This document shows positions 26,191 through 35,441 of a stretch of 35,441 nucleotides of DNA, piece by piece; the first letter of the stretch is position 1; each line of letters opens with the position of its first letter. Position numbers and translations under genes: made by a program. The DNA lies in the NCBI RefSeq assembly GCF_002142215.1, contig NZ_NAST01000025.1:1-35441 (forward strand), written 5' to 3'. The notes beneath the pieces were generated by a model. The model worked only from the letters and a program-made list of their open reading frames with translations, made no database searches and was not told the DNA's origin. Origin of the DNA: Gilliamella sp. N-G2. GTDB taxonomy: Bacteria > Pseudomonadota > Gammaproteobacteria > Enterobacterales > Orbaceae.

Positions 26191-27156
26191 ATGATCTTTA
26201 GGAATATTTTTTATAGTTTTTTAATCTTATTTAGTTTTTCTGTAAATGCTGACGTATTTAATCGTCAGGATATTTCGACGATTACTATTCATAATATTCT
26301 TGGTTATGATTTTCAAAAATCCTTAATTCTTAAAATAACCGCTGATTCAATTTTTATCCCTCATGGATTTTGTAATGATAAAGAATGTCCTATAGATGGT
26401 CAGGATATAGAGTATCTAGGACATCATGATATTTTTAAATTTGTTCCTGAGGAATATTTAATAAGATCAAACTATATTAATCCAATGTCATATGATGGTA
26501 TGGGTACAACTAAATTAGAAATTTGTATTGTAGATGGTCGTTGTCATTCATGGAATTATGGAGAGTTTGATGATAAAGAGATGATACTTTTTTATGATAA
26601 ATTGAAACAAATACGAACTGGTAAAAGTGAATATCAATTTCATCCGAAAACTATCCCGCCATTGACTAAAGTAATTTTTGATAAAAAAAACCTGACATCA
26701 ATTAATCTATATCAATTAATTGCTTACCCTTTTAATGAAGTGCTGTTATATACAATTACAGCTGATTCAATAACTGAATATCCTTTCACAAAATGTTATC
26801 TAATCAATAGTGAACTTGAATGTGATGTAAAAAGTAAAAGTATTCAGTACCGAGATAAATATAATATTTTTAAGGCTTTTCCAACTTTATTTTTATCAGG
26901 CTCTAATTTTGTTGATCTTAGGGAATATGGTGGAGGAGATAATAATTTCTTTGCATTGTTCAAAATAGAAGGTTGTTTTACTGATGGTCATTGCAATATA
27001 TGGGAATTTTATGATGTGAATCGCAATATTGATGATTTTTTTTATCGCTATCATGATGATATTACTAATCGTTATAATGATGATGAAACAAAAGAATTTC
27101 TAAGCAAAATAATGCAACTTTATTACGATACACTAAAAAGTAATACTAAAAATTAA
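26191..27156 (+). CDS. Secreted protein with two paired-Cys repeats, unknown function
   Basis: I do not recognise this family. The 321-aa protein has a Sec signal peptide (probable cleavage after VNA, residue 20) and two homologous halves offset by about 140 residues. Each half has ITADSI (49-54 and 189-194), a first Cys pair (61/66; 202/211), an IFKxxP segment (GHHDIFKFVPEEYL; DKYNIFKAFPTLFL), an aromatic-YxG loop, and a second pair with the same spacing (C112-x5-C118 in EICIVDGRCHSW; C262-x5-C268 in EGCFTDGHCNIW). All eight cysteines fall in these pairs, implying disulfides in the periplasm or outside the cell. The next gene encodes one more copy of the same domain. Confidence 0.8.
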   Translation: MIFRNIFYSFLILFSFSVNADVFNRQDISTITIHNILGYDFQKSLILKITADSIFIPHGFCNDKECPIDGQDIEYLGHHDIFKFVPEEYLIRSNYINPMSYDGMGTTKLEICIVDGRCHSWNYGEFDDKEMILFYDKLKQIRTGKSEYQFHPKTIPPLTKVIFDKKNLTSINLYQLIAYPFNEVLLYTITADSITEYPFTKCYLINSELECDVKSKSIQYRDKYNIFKAFPTLFLSGSNFVDLREYGGGDNNFFALFKIEGCFTDGHCNIWEFYDVNRNIDDFFYRYHDDITNRYNDDETKEFLSKIMQLYYDTLKSNTKN

Positions 27157-27190
27157 TAGTAAGAAAATAAAAGGGGGAATAGAAATAATA

Positions 27191-27685
27191 ATGAAAACAA
27201 AGATATTTTTGGGTTGGTTATTTATTTTTTCCAGTTTTATTGTTAACGCCAAAATATTCGATACTTATAACGCAAGAATGATTATCTATGATTCAACACC
27301 GGAAGCACCGGTTGGAAGAATGCGCTTTGAAATAACTGAAAACTATATTGTTAAATATGCAACATTAACTTGTATTCGAAACGATAATGTTAGTCGCTGC
27401 ATAGCTAATGAGCCTGACAGTAAATACACTGGTTATCATAATCTTTTTCAATTAATTCCTGAAAGATATTTAAGAAGTGATGAATATTATAATATGCAAG
27501 AATATGATGGGCCTGGTTATAAGATTTATATTAATGCTAGTTTAGATAGTATGGTAAACAATTTATTTAGCTCTAATACGCCAGATCGTAAAGATAAAGA
27601 TGTCGCAGAATTTTTGGATAAAATCGATCAACTTTTAACAGGTAAAACTGAATATCAATTTGAACCTATCATGATGGATAAATAA
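27191..27685 (+). CDS. Secreted single-domain paralogue of the preceding gene
   Basis: The 164-aa protein has a signal peptide ending VNA (residue 20) and one copy of the domain that occurs twice upstream: FEITENYIVKYATLTC, a Cys pair C61-x8-C70, GYHNLFQLIPERYL, and EYDGPGYKIYI. It also ends like the first half of its neighbour (LTGKTEYQFEP against RTGKSEYQFHP). The second Cys pair is absent as a unit, with a short INASLDSM stretch in its place, which supports the idea that the two cysteines bond to each other. It begins 34 bp after the upstream gene, with a purine-rich AAGGGGG leader, so probably the same transcript. Function unknown. Confidence 0.8.
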   Translation: MKTKIFLGWLFIFSSFIVNAKIFDTYNARMIIYDSTPEAPVGRMRFEITENYIVKYATLTCIRNDNVSRCIANEPDSKYTGYHNLFQLIPERYLRSDEYYNMQEYDGPGYKIYINASLDSMVNNLFSSNTPDRKDKDVAEFLDKIDQLLTGKTEYQFEPIMMDK

Positions 27686-27703
27686 AATAATTTAAGTATT
27701 TTT

Positions 27704-27970
27704 TTGCCCCTTTTTAGTATGCCAGTAAAATTGGTTGTACCTATCCGTAATAATATTACTATAATGAAGTTTGATAGAGATGGTATTACTGAAATTGTTT
27801 TGAAAAATTGTCAAAGTCAGATAATGAAAAAATATTTTGGTTTAATTATCAGGGATAATAAACAGAGCGGGCTTCATATCTGTATACATTATCTGAAAAA
27901 ATCATTTAAAGTTTATATCAGGATTAAGTCTGATATTCTTTTATCAGAAACAGCTTTAGATAATATTTAA
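27704..27970 (+). pseudogene. Possible degenerate fourth copy of the paired-Cys domain
   Basis: An open frame of 88 codons starts only with TTG (27704) or ATG (27719) and has no visible ribosome site or signal peptide. The segment MKFDRDGITEIVLKNC can be aligned with YTITADSITEYPFTKC of the upstream protein (shared ITE and terminal Cys), suggesting a decayed relative. The rest shows no motif. It may not be expressed. Confidence 0.3.
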
Positions 27971-28116
27971 AAATTTTGTTTTGTTTGAACAATTTGTTAA
28001 TTCATATATTAAGTTTTATAATAATTATTTAATCGATAAAATTATTGCAAATCAAATAATCAATATAGTTTCAATATATACTCTTTTTTTAGATTAGCTA
28101 GAAAGGATAGATACTG

Positions 28117-28497
28117 ATGAAAATTAAAAATATCGATCATTTTGTCATTACTAGTCATGATCTCACTAAAAGCATTGCATTTTATCAAGATATTTTAGAA
28201 TTGAAACATGTCGAACGCAACGGACGCCATGCCTTTGTTTTTGGTAATCAAAAAATCAATATTCATGCCCAAAAAGGCGAGTTTCAACCAGCGGCATTAC
28301 ACCCAGAATATGGAAGCCAAGATTTCTGTTTAATTGTTGAAGACGATATTGAAAGCGTAAAAAAAGAAATTATAAAAAAAGGTTATCCGATTGTAGAAGG
28401 GATTGTTGAACGACATGGTGCTAAAGGCAATATCAAAAGCCTATATCTAAGAGACCCGGATGGAAACCTTGTCGAATTAGCCAATTATTGCGATTAA
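28117..28497 (+). CDS. VOC-superfamily (glyoxalase/dioxygenase-fold) protein
   Basis: The 126-aa protein has two beta-alpha-beta-beta-beta modules of the vicinal-oxygen-chelate fold: IDHFVITSHDLTKSIAFYQD at residues 5-24, then the second module ending LYLRDPDGNLVELANY. Candidate metal ligands are His7, a His in INIHAQKGEF and the Glu in VELANY. It resembles small 'VOC family virulence protein'/glyoxalase-like members; substrate unknown. A GAAAGGAT ribosome site precedes the ATG. Confidence 0.88.
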   Translation: MKIKNIDHFVITSHDLTKSIAFYQDILELKHVERNGRHAFVFGNQKINIHAQKGEFQPAALHPEYGSQDFCLIVEDDIESVKKEIIKKGYPIVEGIVERHGAKGNIKSLYLRDPDGNLVELANYCD

Positions 28498-28590
28498 GGT
28501 TAATACTTATCGACTAAACTTAAATAATTGGCTTTCTAAGAATAAAAATTTGAGGAAAGGGGTTTTTGAAATCTAAAATAACCAATCACT

Positions 28591-28723
28591 AACCCTTTTT
28601 TTTGACTTAAAATAAAATTTTCAAAAAAATCAATATGTTGAAGGGTAGCTCAAAAAAAGGTTTTTATTGGTAAAAATAGACTTTGCCTTTTTGCCAACAA
28701 CATTTATAGTATATCGGGTTCTA
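28591..28723 (+). promoter_or_regulatory. Probable type I-F CRISPR leader
   Basis: This AT-rich, gene-free stretch begins AACCCTTTTTTTT and ends at the solitary CRISPR-like repeat. Its composition and layout (CCC followed by a long T-run at one end, an internal AAAAAAAGG, then the first repeat) resemble type I-F leaders as I remember them. TATAGTATAT near 28706 could be a -10 region. A pairing of AAAGGGGTT (28556-28564) with AACCCTTT could instead make this start a terminator for the VOC gene. Confidence 0.4.
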
Positions 28724-28751
28724 GTTCACTGCCGTGTAGGTAGATTAAAAT
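28724..28751 (+). CRISPR. Solitary type I-F-like CRISPR repeat
   Basis: The 28 bases begin GTTCACTGCCGT, identical to the start of enteric type I-F repeats, and continue GTAGGTAG. CTGCC and GGTAG keep the repeat's 5-bp hairpin stem (one G-T wobble). By my comparison with the E. coli/Yersinia I-F repeat, 22 of 28 positions agree, and four of the six differences lie in its second half after the GG, as in a degenerate terminal repeat. No second repeat occurs at 60-base spacing on either side, and no cas gene is in the window. Confidence 0.6.
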
Positions 28752-28833
28752 TAGCCAAAATTATAACGCCCGAAATCCATCAAACTAGAAAAGTTTAGTA
28801 AAGGAGTTTTTTAAGGTGAATAAACTTATCACA

Positions 28834-28842
28834 TGCTATAAT
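28834..28842 (+). promoter_or_regulatory. Extended -10 promoter of the ArsR-like gene
   Basis: TGCTATAAT is a perfect extended -10 element 33 bp before the ATG. No good -35 is visible, which extended -10 promoters tolerate. The short leader has no clear Shine-Dalgarno sequence. Confidence 0.55.
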
Positions 28843-28875
28843 CGTTTTCACTCATAATTAAACTCTACACCTATT

Positions 28876-29172
28876 ATGAATAATAATTCAATTGACAACA
28901 AACTAAATGAAAAAATGGTGCTTATTTTCAAAGCACTCTCTGATCCAGTTAGAATTGAAATAATTAAATATTTAAAAAACATAAGAACGGAGGTCATTTG
29001 TGGTGAAATAGGCCAAGCGGTTGGTATCAGTAAACCTTCGGGAACTTATCATTTTAAGTTATTACAACAAGCTGAATTAATTAATGTAAGAAAAAGTGCT
29101 AGAGAAAAATATATAGAACTGAATAAATCAACATTTGATAAATATGTTACAGGTTTTTTTGATAGTCTTTAA
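28876..29172 (+). CDS. ArsR-family winged-helix transcription regulator
   Basis: The 98-aa protein is a small winged-helix regulator of the ArsR/SmtB type. It contains KALSDPVRIEIIKYLKN (the family's helix 1-2 signature), the recognition helix-turn-helix EIGQAVGISKPSGTYHFKLL, and a basic wing RKSAREKYIELNK. The metal-sensing CxC motif is missing (only Cys in VICGEI), so a non-metal signal is likely. It is convergent with the DHA2 exporter gene, 50 bp away, a common pairing of regulator and drug pump, though regulation is not shown by the sequence. Confidence 0.85.
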   Translation: MNNNSIDNKLNEKMVLIFKALSDPVRIEIIKYLKNIRTEVICGEIGQAVGISKPSGTYHFKLLQQAELINVRKSAREKYIELNKSTFDKYVTGFFDSL

Positions 29173-29222
29173 AATATTTAAATGTTGATTTAACCTTATA
29201 TTTAATGCTAGAGGGTTATTAA

Positions 29223-30596
29223 CTATTGTAATTTATTCCTTGTTGATAATTTGAGTGAAAAAACTATCCCTAATAACGATATTACTCCTGTGGTGATAAT
29301 TACCGCATCGAATCCTTGGGCAAAAGCTAGCGAATTAGTTATTCCGCCATAAATATTGAATATAATTACTGATATTGTTGTACCTATGGCACCGCCAAAT
29401 AAGCGAAATATATTATATATTCCAGATGCTTTTCCTAAATATATTGGCTCAACAGCACTTAATACTGATTTTTGCAGAGCTGGTCCAGCCATTGAAAGCC
29501 CCATACCGGCGATCATTAAAGGTATTGCCATAGCTATATATGAATTAGTTAAATTAACTAAAAAAATAATTAGCAAATAACCGATTCCCTGTAAAAACAA
29601 TCCTAGTGTTGCAATAGTCTTTTCACCAAATTTATCTACAGCGTTGCCTGCAAATGGTGCTATTACTACTAATGTTGCTGTCCAGGGTAATAATTGTAAC
29701 CCAGCCATCAGTGGATTAGTTTTTTCAAATACTAAGAAATATTGAGGTAAAAAGAATAATACGCCAAACATAGATGCATATAATAAAAAAGTTGCGATAT
29801 TACCGTTAGTGAATACTTTTGAATGAAATAATATCAACGGAATCATAGGGGTAGTAGTCATTTTTTGTCTAATGATAAATAAAATACCAAGTACTAGACA
29901 AGATAAGCCGGTAATAGTCGTTATAATGTGCGAGGTTTGTGTCGTTATTTCTGATAATGACCATATTATTCCCGCTGAAGAGATGGTGATAAGTAGAAAA
30001 TCAGTAAAGTTCAATTTATCTTCTTTGCCTTTGCTTTCAGGTAATAATCTATGGGCAAAATAGATTGTTATTATACCTATAGGTAAATTAATCCAAAATA
30101 TCCATTGCCAAGATAAAGTAGCGACAATAAACCCACCTAAAACAGGCCCAACAATAAGCGCTAAACCACCAATACCACTCCATATTCCCAATGCTTTTCC
30201 ACGTATATTTGTGGGTAATGAATGGGTTAAAATAGCCATTGACATTGGCGTCATAACACAAGCACCAACAGCTTGTATCATTCTAGAAATGATTAATTCA
30301 ATAATATTATTCGATAAAGCACAAAATATGGAAGCGATAGTGAAAATAGCGATACCAATAAGATAGACTTTTTTTCTGCCTATTTTTTCGCCTAGTGAAA
30401 CACCAACAAGTAATAATGCCGCTATGGTTATATTATAAATATTCAACAACCACTGTAATAAATTAACTGATATTTGAAAATTATTCCGTATTGCAGTAGT
30501 GGCTGTGGTGACTATCATTGAATCTATCATTGACATGAAAAATCCTAATGAAGTTAAAATAATAATAGCTGATGAATTGACCTTTTTTTCTTGCAT
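29223..30596 (-). CDS. DHA2-type MFS multidrug exporter (EmrB/QacA-like)
   Basis: The 457-aa inner-membrane protein has 14 predicted hydrophobic segments, as in the DHA2 (14-spanner) drug:H+ antiporters. Motif A-like GVSLGEKIGRKKVYLIG lies after the second helix, motif C-like GIGGLALIVGPVLGGFI in the fifth, and the N terminus carries the DHA2-typical LDSM-like MSMIDSMIVTTA. AAAAGG lies eight bases before the ATG. No EmrA-like membrane-fusion partner is adjacent. Substrates cannot be told from sequence. Confidence 0.9.
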   Translation of the reverse strand: MQEKKVNSSAIIILTSLGFFMSMIDSMIVTTATTAIRNNFQISVNLLQWLLNIYNITIAALLLVGVSLGEKIGRKKVYLIGIAIFTIASIFCALSNNIIELIISRMIQAVGACVMTPMSMAILTHSLPTNIRGKALGIWSGIGGLALIVGPVLGGFIVATLSWQWIFWINLPIGIITIYFAHRLLPESKGKEDKLNFTDFLLITISSAGIIWSLSEITTQTSHIITTITGLSCLVLGILFIIRQKMTTTPMIPLILFHSKVFTNGNIATFLLYASMFGVLFFLPQYFLVFEKTNPLMAGLQLLPWTATLVVIAPFAGNAVDKFGEKTIATLGLFLQGIGYLLIIFLVNLTNSYIAMAIPLMIAGMGLSMAGPALQKSVLSAVEPIYLGKASGIYNIFRLFGGAIGTTISVIIFNIYGGITNSLAFAQGFDAVIITTGVISLLGIVFSLKLSTRNKLQ

Positions 30597-30815
30597 TTTA
30601 TTAACCTTTTGCTTTGCTATACTTAGCTAAAACAGGACTTTCAATGTATATGTTTAATGTATTGGCCTATGTGTAAACTAGCTTTTTTGATTTATAGTTT
30701 TATAGTTCATTAGTTATTTAACTATTTTATCATATTAATTAAAACAAACAGAATAATCAATAGTAGATTGCAAAGATCAATTTGATTTAAGTAATAATAT
30801 AAGTGGTAAGAAGTT

Positions 30816-30831
30816 ACCGCCTTGCGGCGGT
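30816..30831 (-). terminator. Hairpin after rlmL
   Basis: ACCGCC and GGCGGT form a 6-bp GC-rich stem with a four-base loop just beyond the rlmL stop. On the minus strand the following AACTTCTT is a weak T-rich tail; the plus strand has a better T-rich tail. It probably works as a terminator for rlmL, perhaps in both directions. Confidence 0.5.
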
Positions 30832-30841
30832 ATTTTATTTA

Positions 30842-32962
30842 TTATTGATGTTTAACAATAAAACAGCAGTGGATCTGTTTATTGCGTTTAAAATCGAGCG
30901 ATAAAGTTTTATCGGTGATATCTTGAAATGTTAGCCCTAGTTTTTGCATACCATCGGCATCCATTTTAAACCCACGTTTATTGTTCGAAAATACTATTAT
31001 ACCATTTGGTCTGAGCAAACGTTTTAAATCATTCATTAATTTTAGATGATCACGCTGAACATCAAAGGTATCGTTCATTCGTTTAGAATTAGAAAATGTC
31101 GGCGGGTCGATAAAAATCAGATCAAATTGTTCATCTGCTTGAGATAAATAAAGTAAGCAGTCTGCTTGTATTAATCTATGGTTTTTACCGGTTAAGCCAT
31201 TTTGCTTTAAATTGCGATCAGCCCACTCTAAATAGGTACGAGACATATCAACAGTTGTTGTTGATTTAGCTTTACCAAGACCAGCATAAACTGTAGCACT
31301 ACCTGTATAAGCAAATAGATTTAAAAAGTCTTTTCCGGTACTCATTTGGCCAATCATTTTTCTGGCTAAGCGGTGATCCAAAAATAATCCAGTATCTAAA
31401 TAATCCACTACGTTAACCCAAAACTGAGTTTGTTTATTGTTAATTGGATATTCATGGACTAAAAAATAATCCTGTTTTTGTCCGAGTTTTTGATATTGTT
31501 GTTTACCTTTCTGTTTTTCGCGAGTTTTTAGTACCAACTGATCAGCGGTTAGTTCTAGTACAGACATGGTCGCATTGATAATATCAAAAAGTCTTTGTCG
31601 AGTTTTTTGTGGATCGATATTTTTGGGTGCAGCATATTCTTGTACTACAATTTTGTCTTTGTAACGATCAATAGCCACGTTATATTCAGGTAAATCTGCA
31701 TCATAAAGACGATAGCATTCAAGTTGTTCTTGGCTCGCCCATTTTTCAAATCTTTGGCAATTTTTACGTAAACGATTGGCAAAATCGGCTGCGGGTAAAT
31801 TTTGCTTAATGAGTGGCTGATCCGATTGGCGATCAGCAATTGAGTAATTCTTTTGTACGCAATCTAAAGGCCCATTTTTGGCTTTAAATTGTTTATCAGC
31901 CCGCATTTGTAAACAATCTAATAGTTGTGGTGTACCACTAAATAACGATAATCGCCAACCACCAAACTGTTGTTTAATTTGTCGACCTAAGGCTGAGTGC
32001 AAAGCAACTAAAGCCGGTTCGCTTTCTAACCGCTCGCCATAAGGTGGATTACTAATGATCATGCCATGTAAATTACGATCAAGTGGATTGGTTAATTGGG
32101 TTACGTCCTGCAAAGTAAAAGTAATTAAATCACCTACACCAGCATAGATAGCATTTTGTTTGGCGCGTTCTAATACCATAGGATTATTGTCATAACCGAT
32201 AAAAGTGGTTTTCGTTTTTTGGACATTATGTTTAGCTTTAAAGAGTAAATCATTCCAAAGCGTCGGGTTGAATCCTTGCCAAGCAAAAAATCCCCATTGT
32301 TTACGTAACAGTCCAGGTGGAATATTAGAGGCCATCATCGCAGCTTCAATTAGTAAAGTTCCTGAACCACACATTGGATCGATAAGAGGTTCATCTGTTT
32401 GCCAGCCTGAACGGAGAATAATTGCTGCAGCTAAGTTCTCTTTTAACGGTGCTTGGCCTGTTTGCTGACGATAACCACGTTGATGTAGACTTTCACCACT
32501 TAAATCTAACGATAAGCTAACTCGATTTTTGTTTAGATAAGCATGTAAACGAATATCTGGATTTTGTTTGGCAACATTTGGGCGCTCATTAGTTTGACGC
32601 ATAAAATGATCAACAATTGCATCTTTGATCTTTAATGCTCCATATTGGCTATTGCGAATAAAGTCATTTACGCCAACAAAGTTGATGATAAATGAGTTAT
32701 CGACCGCAAAAATATCGCACCATTTGATATTCATCACACATGAATAGAGATCTAAGTCACTATAGATATCAAACTCGGCAATGGGTAATAGAATCCGAGA
32801 AGCCAAACGAGACCATAATAATGATTGGTACATGGTTGATTGATCAGCGTCAAAGTAGACACCCCCTTGCGACACTTTACAACTTACCGCGCCAATATTT
32901 TCTAACTCTTTTTTTAATAACTCTTCAAGCCCGCGAGAGGTGCTGGCAAATAGCGTTTTCAT
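30842..32962 (-). CDS. rlmL: Bifunctional 23S rRNA methyltransferase RlmKL
   Basis: RlmKL makes m2G2445 (RlmL half) and m7G2069 (RlmK half) in 23S rRNA. The 706-aa protein (E. coli 702) has an N-terminal ferredoxin-like/THUMP region, the RlmL methyltransferase with [15 protein letters not shown] and the catalytic NPPYGERL at about residues 310-317, then the RlmK domain with [16 protein letters not shown] and [10 protein letters not shown] start it at ATG 32962 ([16 protein letters not shown]), the family start; the longer frame to 33013 adds 17 unrelated residues. Its first codons and upstream region are duplicated at 35125-35203. Confidence 0.96.
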   Translation of the reverse strand: MKTLFASTSRGLEELLKKELENIGAVSCKVSQGGVYFDADQSTMYQSLLWSRLASRILLPIAEFDIYSDLDLYSCVMNIKWCDIFAVDNSFIINFVGVNDFIRNSQYGALKIKDAIVDHFMRQTNERPNVAKQNPDIRLHAYLNKNRVSLSLDLSGESLHQRGYRQQTGQAPLKENLAAAIILRSGWQTDEPLIDPMCGSGTLLIEAAMMASNIPPGLLRKQWGFFAWQGFNPTLWNDLLFKAKHNVQKTKTTFIGYDNNPMVLERAKQNAIYAGVGDLITFTLQDVTQLTNPLDRNLHGMIISNPPYGERLESEPALVALHSALGRQIKQQFGGWRLSLFSGTPQLLDCLQMRADKQFKAKNGPLDCVQKNYSIADRQSDQPLIKQNLPAADFANRLRKNCQRFEKWASQEQLECYRLYDADLPEYNVAIDRYKDKIVVQEYAAPKNIDPQKTRQRLFDIINATMSVLELTADQLVLKTREKQKGKQQYQKLGQKQDYFLVHEYPINNKQTQFWVNVVDYLDTGLFLDHRLARKMIGQMSTGKDFLNLFAYTGSATVYAGLGKAKSTTTVDMSRTYLEWADRNLKQNGLTGKNHRLIQADCLLYLSQADEQFDLIFIDPPTFSNSKRMNDTFDVQRDHLKLMNDLKRLLRPNGIIVFSNNKRGFKMDADGMQKLGLTFQDITDKTLSLDFKRNKQIHCCFIVKHQ

Positions 32963-33025
32963 GCATAATCCACTTAATAATAAAATTGCAGGCATTATAC
33001 CGACTAATTGCAATAGTGGGAAATG
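32947..33025. repeat. 79-bp direct repeat, copy A (rlmL 5' end)
   Basis: This segment covers the first codons of rlmL and the 63 bp upstream of its start. It is identical to 35125-35203 (offset 2178), in the same orientation. Weaker similarity continues for about 60 bp on the 3' side of each copy. The two copies flank the phase-variable secreted-protein gene. Confidence 0.95.
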
Positions 33026-33126
33026 ATTGACTTAAACAATAGTTAATCAAATCTAATATAATTAGAATAAAAAGTTGATAGGGATTTTTGGTAAATGTAA
33101 AACATCCTCTAATTTTTTTGCTTTCA

Positions 33127-33141
33127 TGAGAATTATTATCA
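33127..33141 (+). promoter_or_regulatory. Fur-box-like sequence
   Basis: TGAGAATTATTATCA matches the 7-1-7 Fur consensus TGATAATnATTATCA at 13 of 14 defined positions. It lies in the divergent gap between rlmL and the phase-variable gene, 110 bp upstream of the latter's -35, farther than usual for direct repression. It could be chance in AT-rich DNA. Confidence 0.35.
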
Positions 33142-33250
33142 AAAAATAGATCTTATTATTTTGCTTAATTTTTTAATTCTTTTCTCAACAAATCATAATT
33201 ATTTCAATTTAATTGTTTACATATCTTAACAAAAAGTCCTTAGGCTAAGT

Positions 33251-33279
33251 TTGTCAAATTAAGATAAGTTCTTTATAAT
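33251..33279 (+). promoter_or_regulatory. Strong sigma-70-like promoter of the phase-variable gene
   Basis: TTGTCA (33251-33256) and a perfect TATAAT (33274-33279) are separated by the ideal 17 bp. The ATG at 33352 lies about 65 bases beyond the expected transcription start. Because the repeat tract is in the coding region, switching would act on translation and not on this promoter. Confidence 0.7.
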
Positions 33280-33351
33280 TTATAATTTTTACTGCTATAC
33301 TTTTATTATTCTAAATAAAACGGAAAAATATATTACAAAGGATTGATAAAT

Positions 33352-34971
<1,620 letters not shown>

Positions 34972-35024
34972 AAATTAATAGTATTCTGCTATTGAAACAA
35001 AATTTATTTTAAAGGAAATAGACA

Positions 35025-35066
35025 AAAATTTTGTCTTAGGGCGTAGGCGACCTAAGACAAAATTTT
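35025..35066 (+). terminator. Terminator of the phase-variable gene
   Basis: AAAATTTTGTCTTAGG and CCTAAGACAAAATTTT are perfect 16-base inverted repeats around a ten-base loop, 54 bp after the stop codon. The A/T-rich outer part supplies a T-run after the GC-containing stem in both directions, so it can terminate from either side. Confidence 0.8.
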
Positions 35067-35124
35067 CTGATTAAAAAACGAACAAACTTAATGCTGATAA
35101 CTCCTAACTAGGTGTAATGCTTGT

Positions 35125-35203
35125 CAAATAGCGTTTTCATGCATAATCCACTTAATAATAAAATTGCAGGCATTATACCGACTAATTGCAATAGTGGGAA
35201 ATG
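35125..35203. repeat. 79-bp direct repeat, copy B (truncated rlmL 5' end)
   Basis: This is an exact copy of 32947-33025. It contains the rlmL start codon and its first few codons, but the rest of rlmL is missing: the similarity stops right at codon six or so. No gene is seen between the terminator and the right end of the window (35067-35441) apart from this repeat and its weaker 3' extension to about 35275. Confidence 0.95.
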
Positions 35204-35441
35204 CTCGCCTTAAATAGCACTTAATCAAATAAAATTTAATCAGTACAAAAAAAGTTGAGAAACTGGGTTTTTGAAATTCTATAATAGATATTAACTGTAT
35301 GTATCCATTGAAACCTATTTAGCTTAATAATAATTTACATAAAATCAGAGTACAAATGAAATAATTTAAATTATTATGTCCAAAGATAAAGGAATATCCA
35401 TAATTTGTAGTTAACGCTATTGAATGGCACTTAGTATTATA

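Noticed and set aside
28876-30596. ArsR-like gene and exporter as an arsenic or metal resistance pair
   Set aside because: The regulator lacks the metal-binding CxC motif, and the exporter is a 14-helix DHA2 drug antiporter, not an arsenite pump.
35320-35441. Minus-strand open frame entering from the right edge
   Set aside because: About 40 codons with no motif and a composition like intergenic DNA; too little to support a partial gene.

Overview
The window is AT-rich gammaproteobacterial chromosome. The gene order aroK-damX-dam-rpe-gph-trpS, a GutQ-type arabinose-5-phosphate isomerase, UspF-like and YceF-like proteins and a fused RlmKL all point to Gammaproteobacteria. The low GC and the lineage-specific secreted proteins fit Orbaceae (Gilliamella/Frischella-like gut symbionts) best, with Pasteurellaceae as the main alternative. 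This assignment is inferred from gene content and was not tested by a database search.

Left part (1-10.1 kb), housekeeping on the minus strand: a TPP riboswitch and a thiM-thiE-thiD salvage operon, trkA, the aroK-damX-dam-rpe-gph-trpS cluster (aroB, normally between aroK and damX, is absent), and gutQ. From 10.3 to 12 kb lies an accessory islet: a GNAT-like/PUA-like fusion overlapping an ASCH-domain gene, then a decayed reading frame. A LysE/RhtB exporter and a sulfatase/LTA-synthase-like membrane enzyme follow on the minus strand.

Middle (14.2-23.8 kb): a plus-strand iron-uptake locus behind a Fur-box-like site. It encodes an exported nitroreductase-like protein, an FTR1 permease, a P19/Tp34 periplasmic protein, a DUF2318 membrane protein with Cys motifs, two FtsX-type permeases with an ATPase, a DUF4418 membrane protein, and a third permease with its own ATPase. 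It resembles the Campylobacter p19 (Cj1658-1663) type of system, with an extra ABC module.

Right part (23.8-35.4 kb), mosaic: yceF; a roughly 387-bp tandemly duplicated, hairpin-rich non-coding unit; a UspF-like protein; a small family of secreted paired-cysteine proteins of unknown function; a VOC protein; what looks like a type I-F CRISPR leader followed by one solitary repeat, with no cas genes; an ArsR-like regulator; a DHA2 drug exporter; and rlmL. The window ends with a secreted protein carrying a lectin/FGE-like C-terminal region, whose 5' coding end holds 15 tandem AGCC tetranucleotides, a classic phase-variation tract. Two start codons in different frames precede the tract. This gene sits between two perfect 79-bp direct copies of the rlmL 5' end, so it looks like a switchable surface or secreted factor inside a recombinogenic cassette. 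It is the strongest candidate here for an undescribed system.
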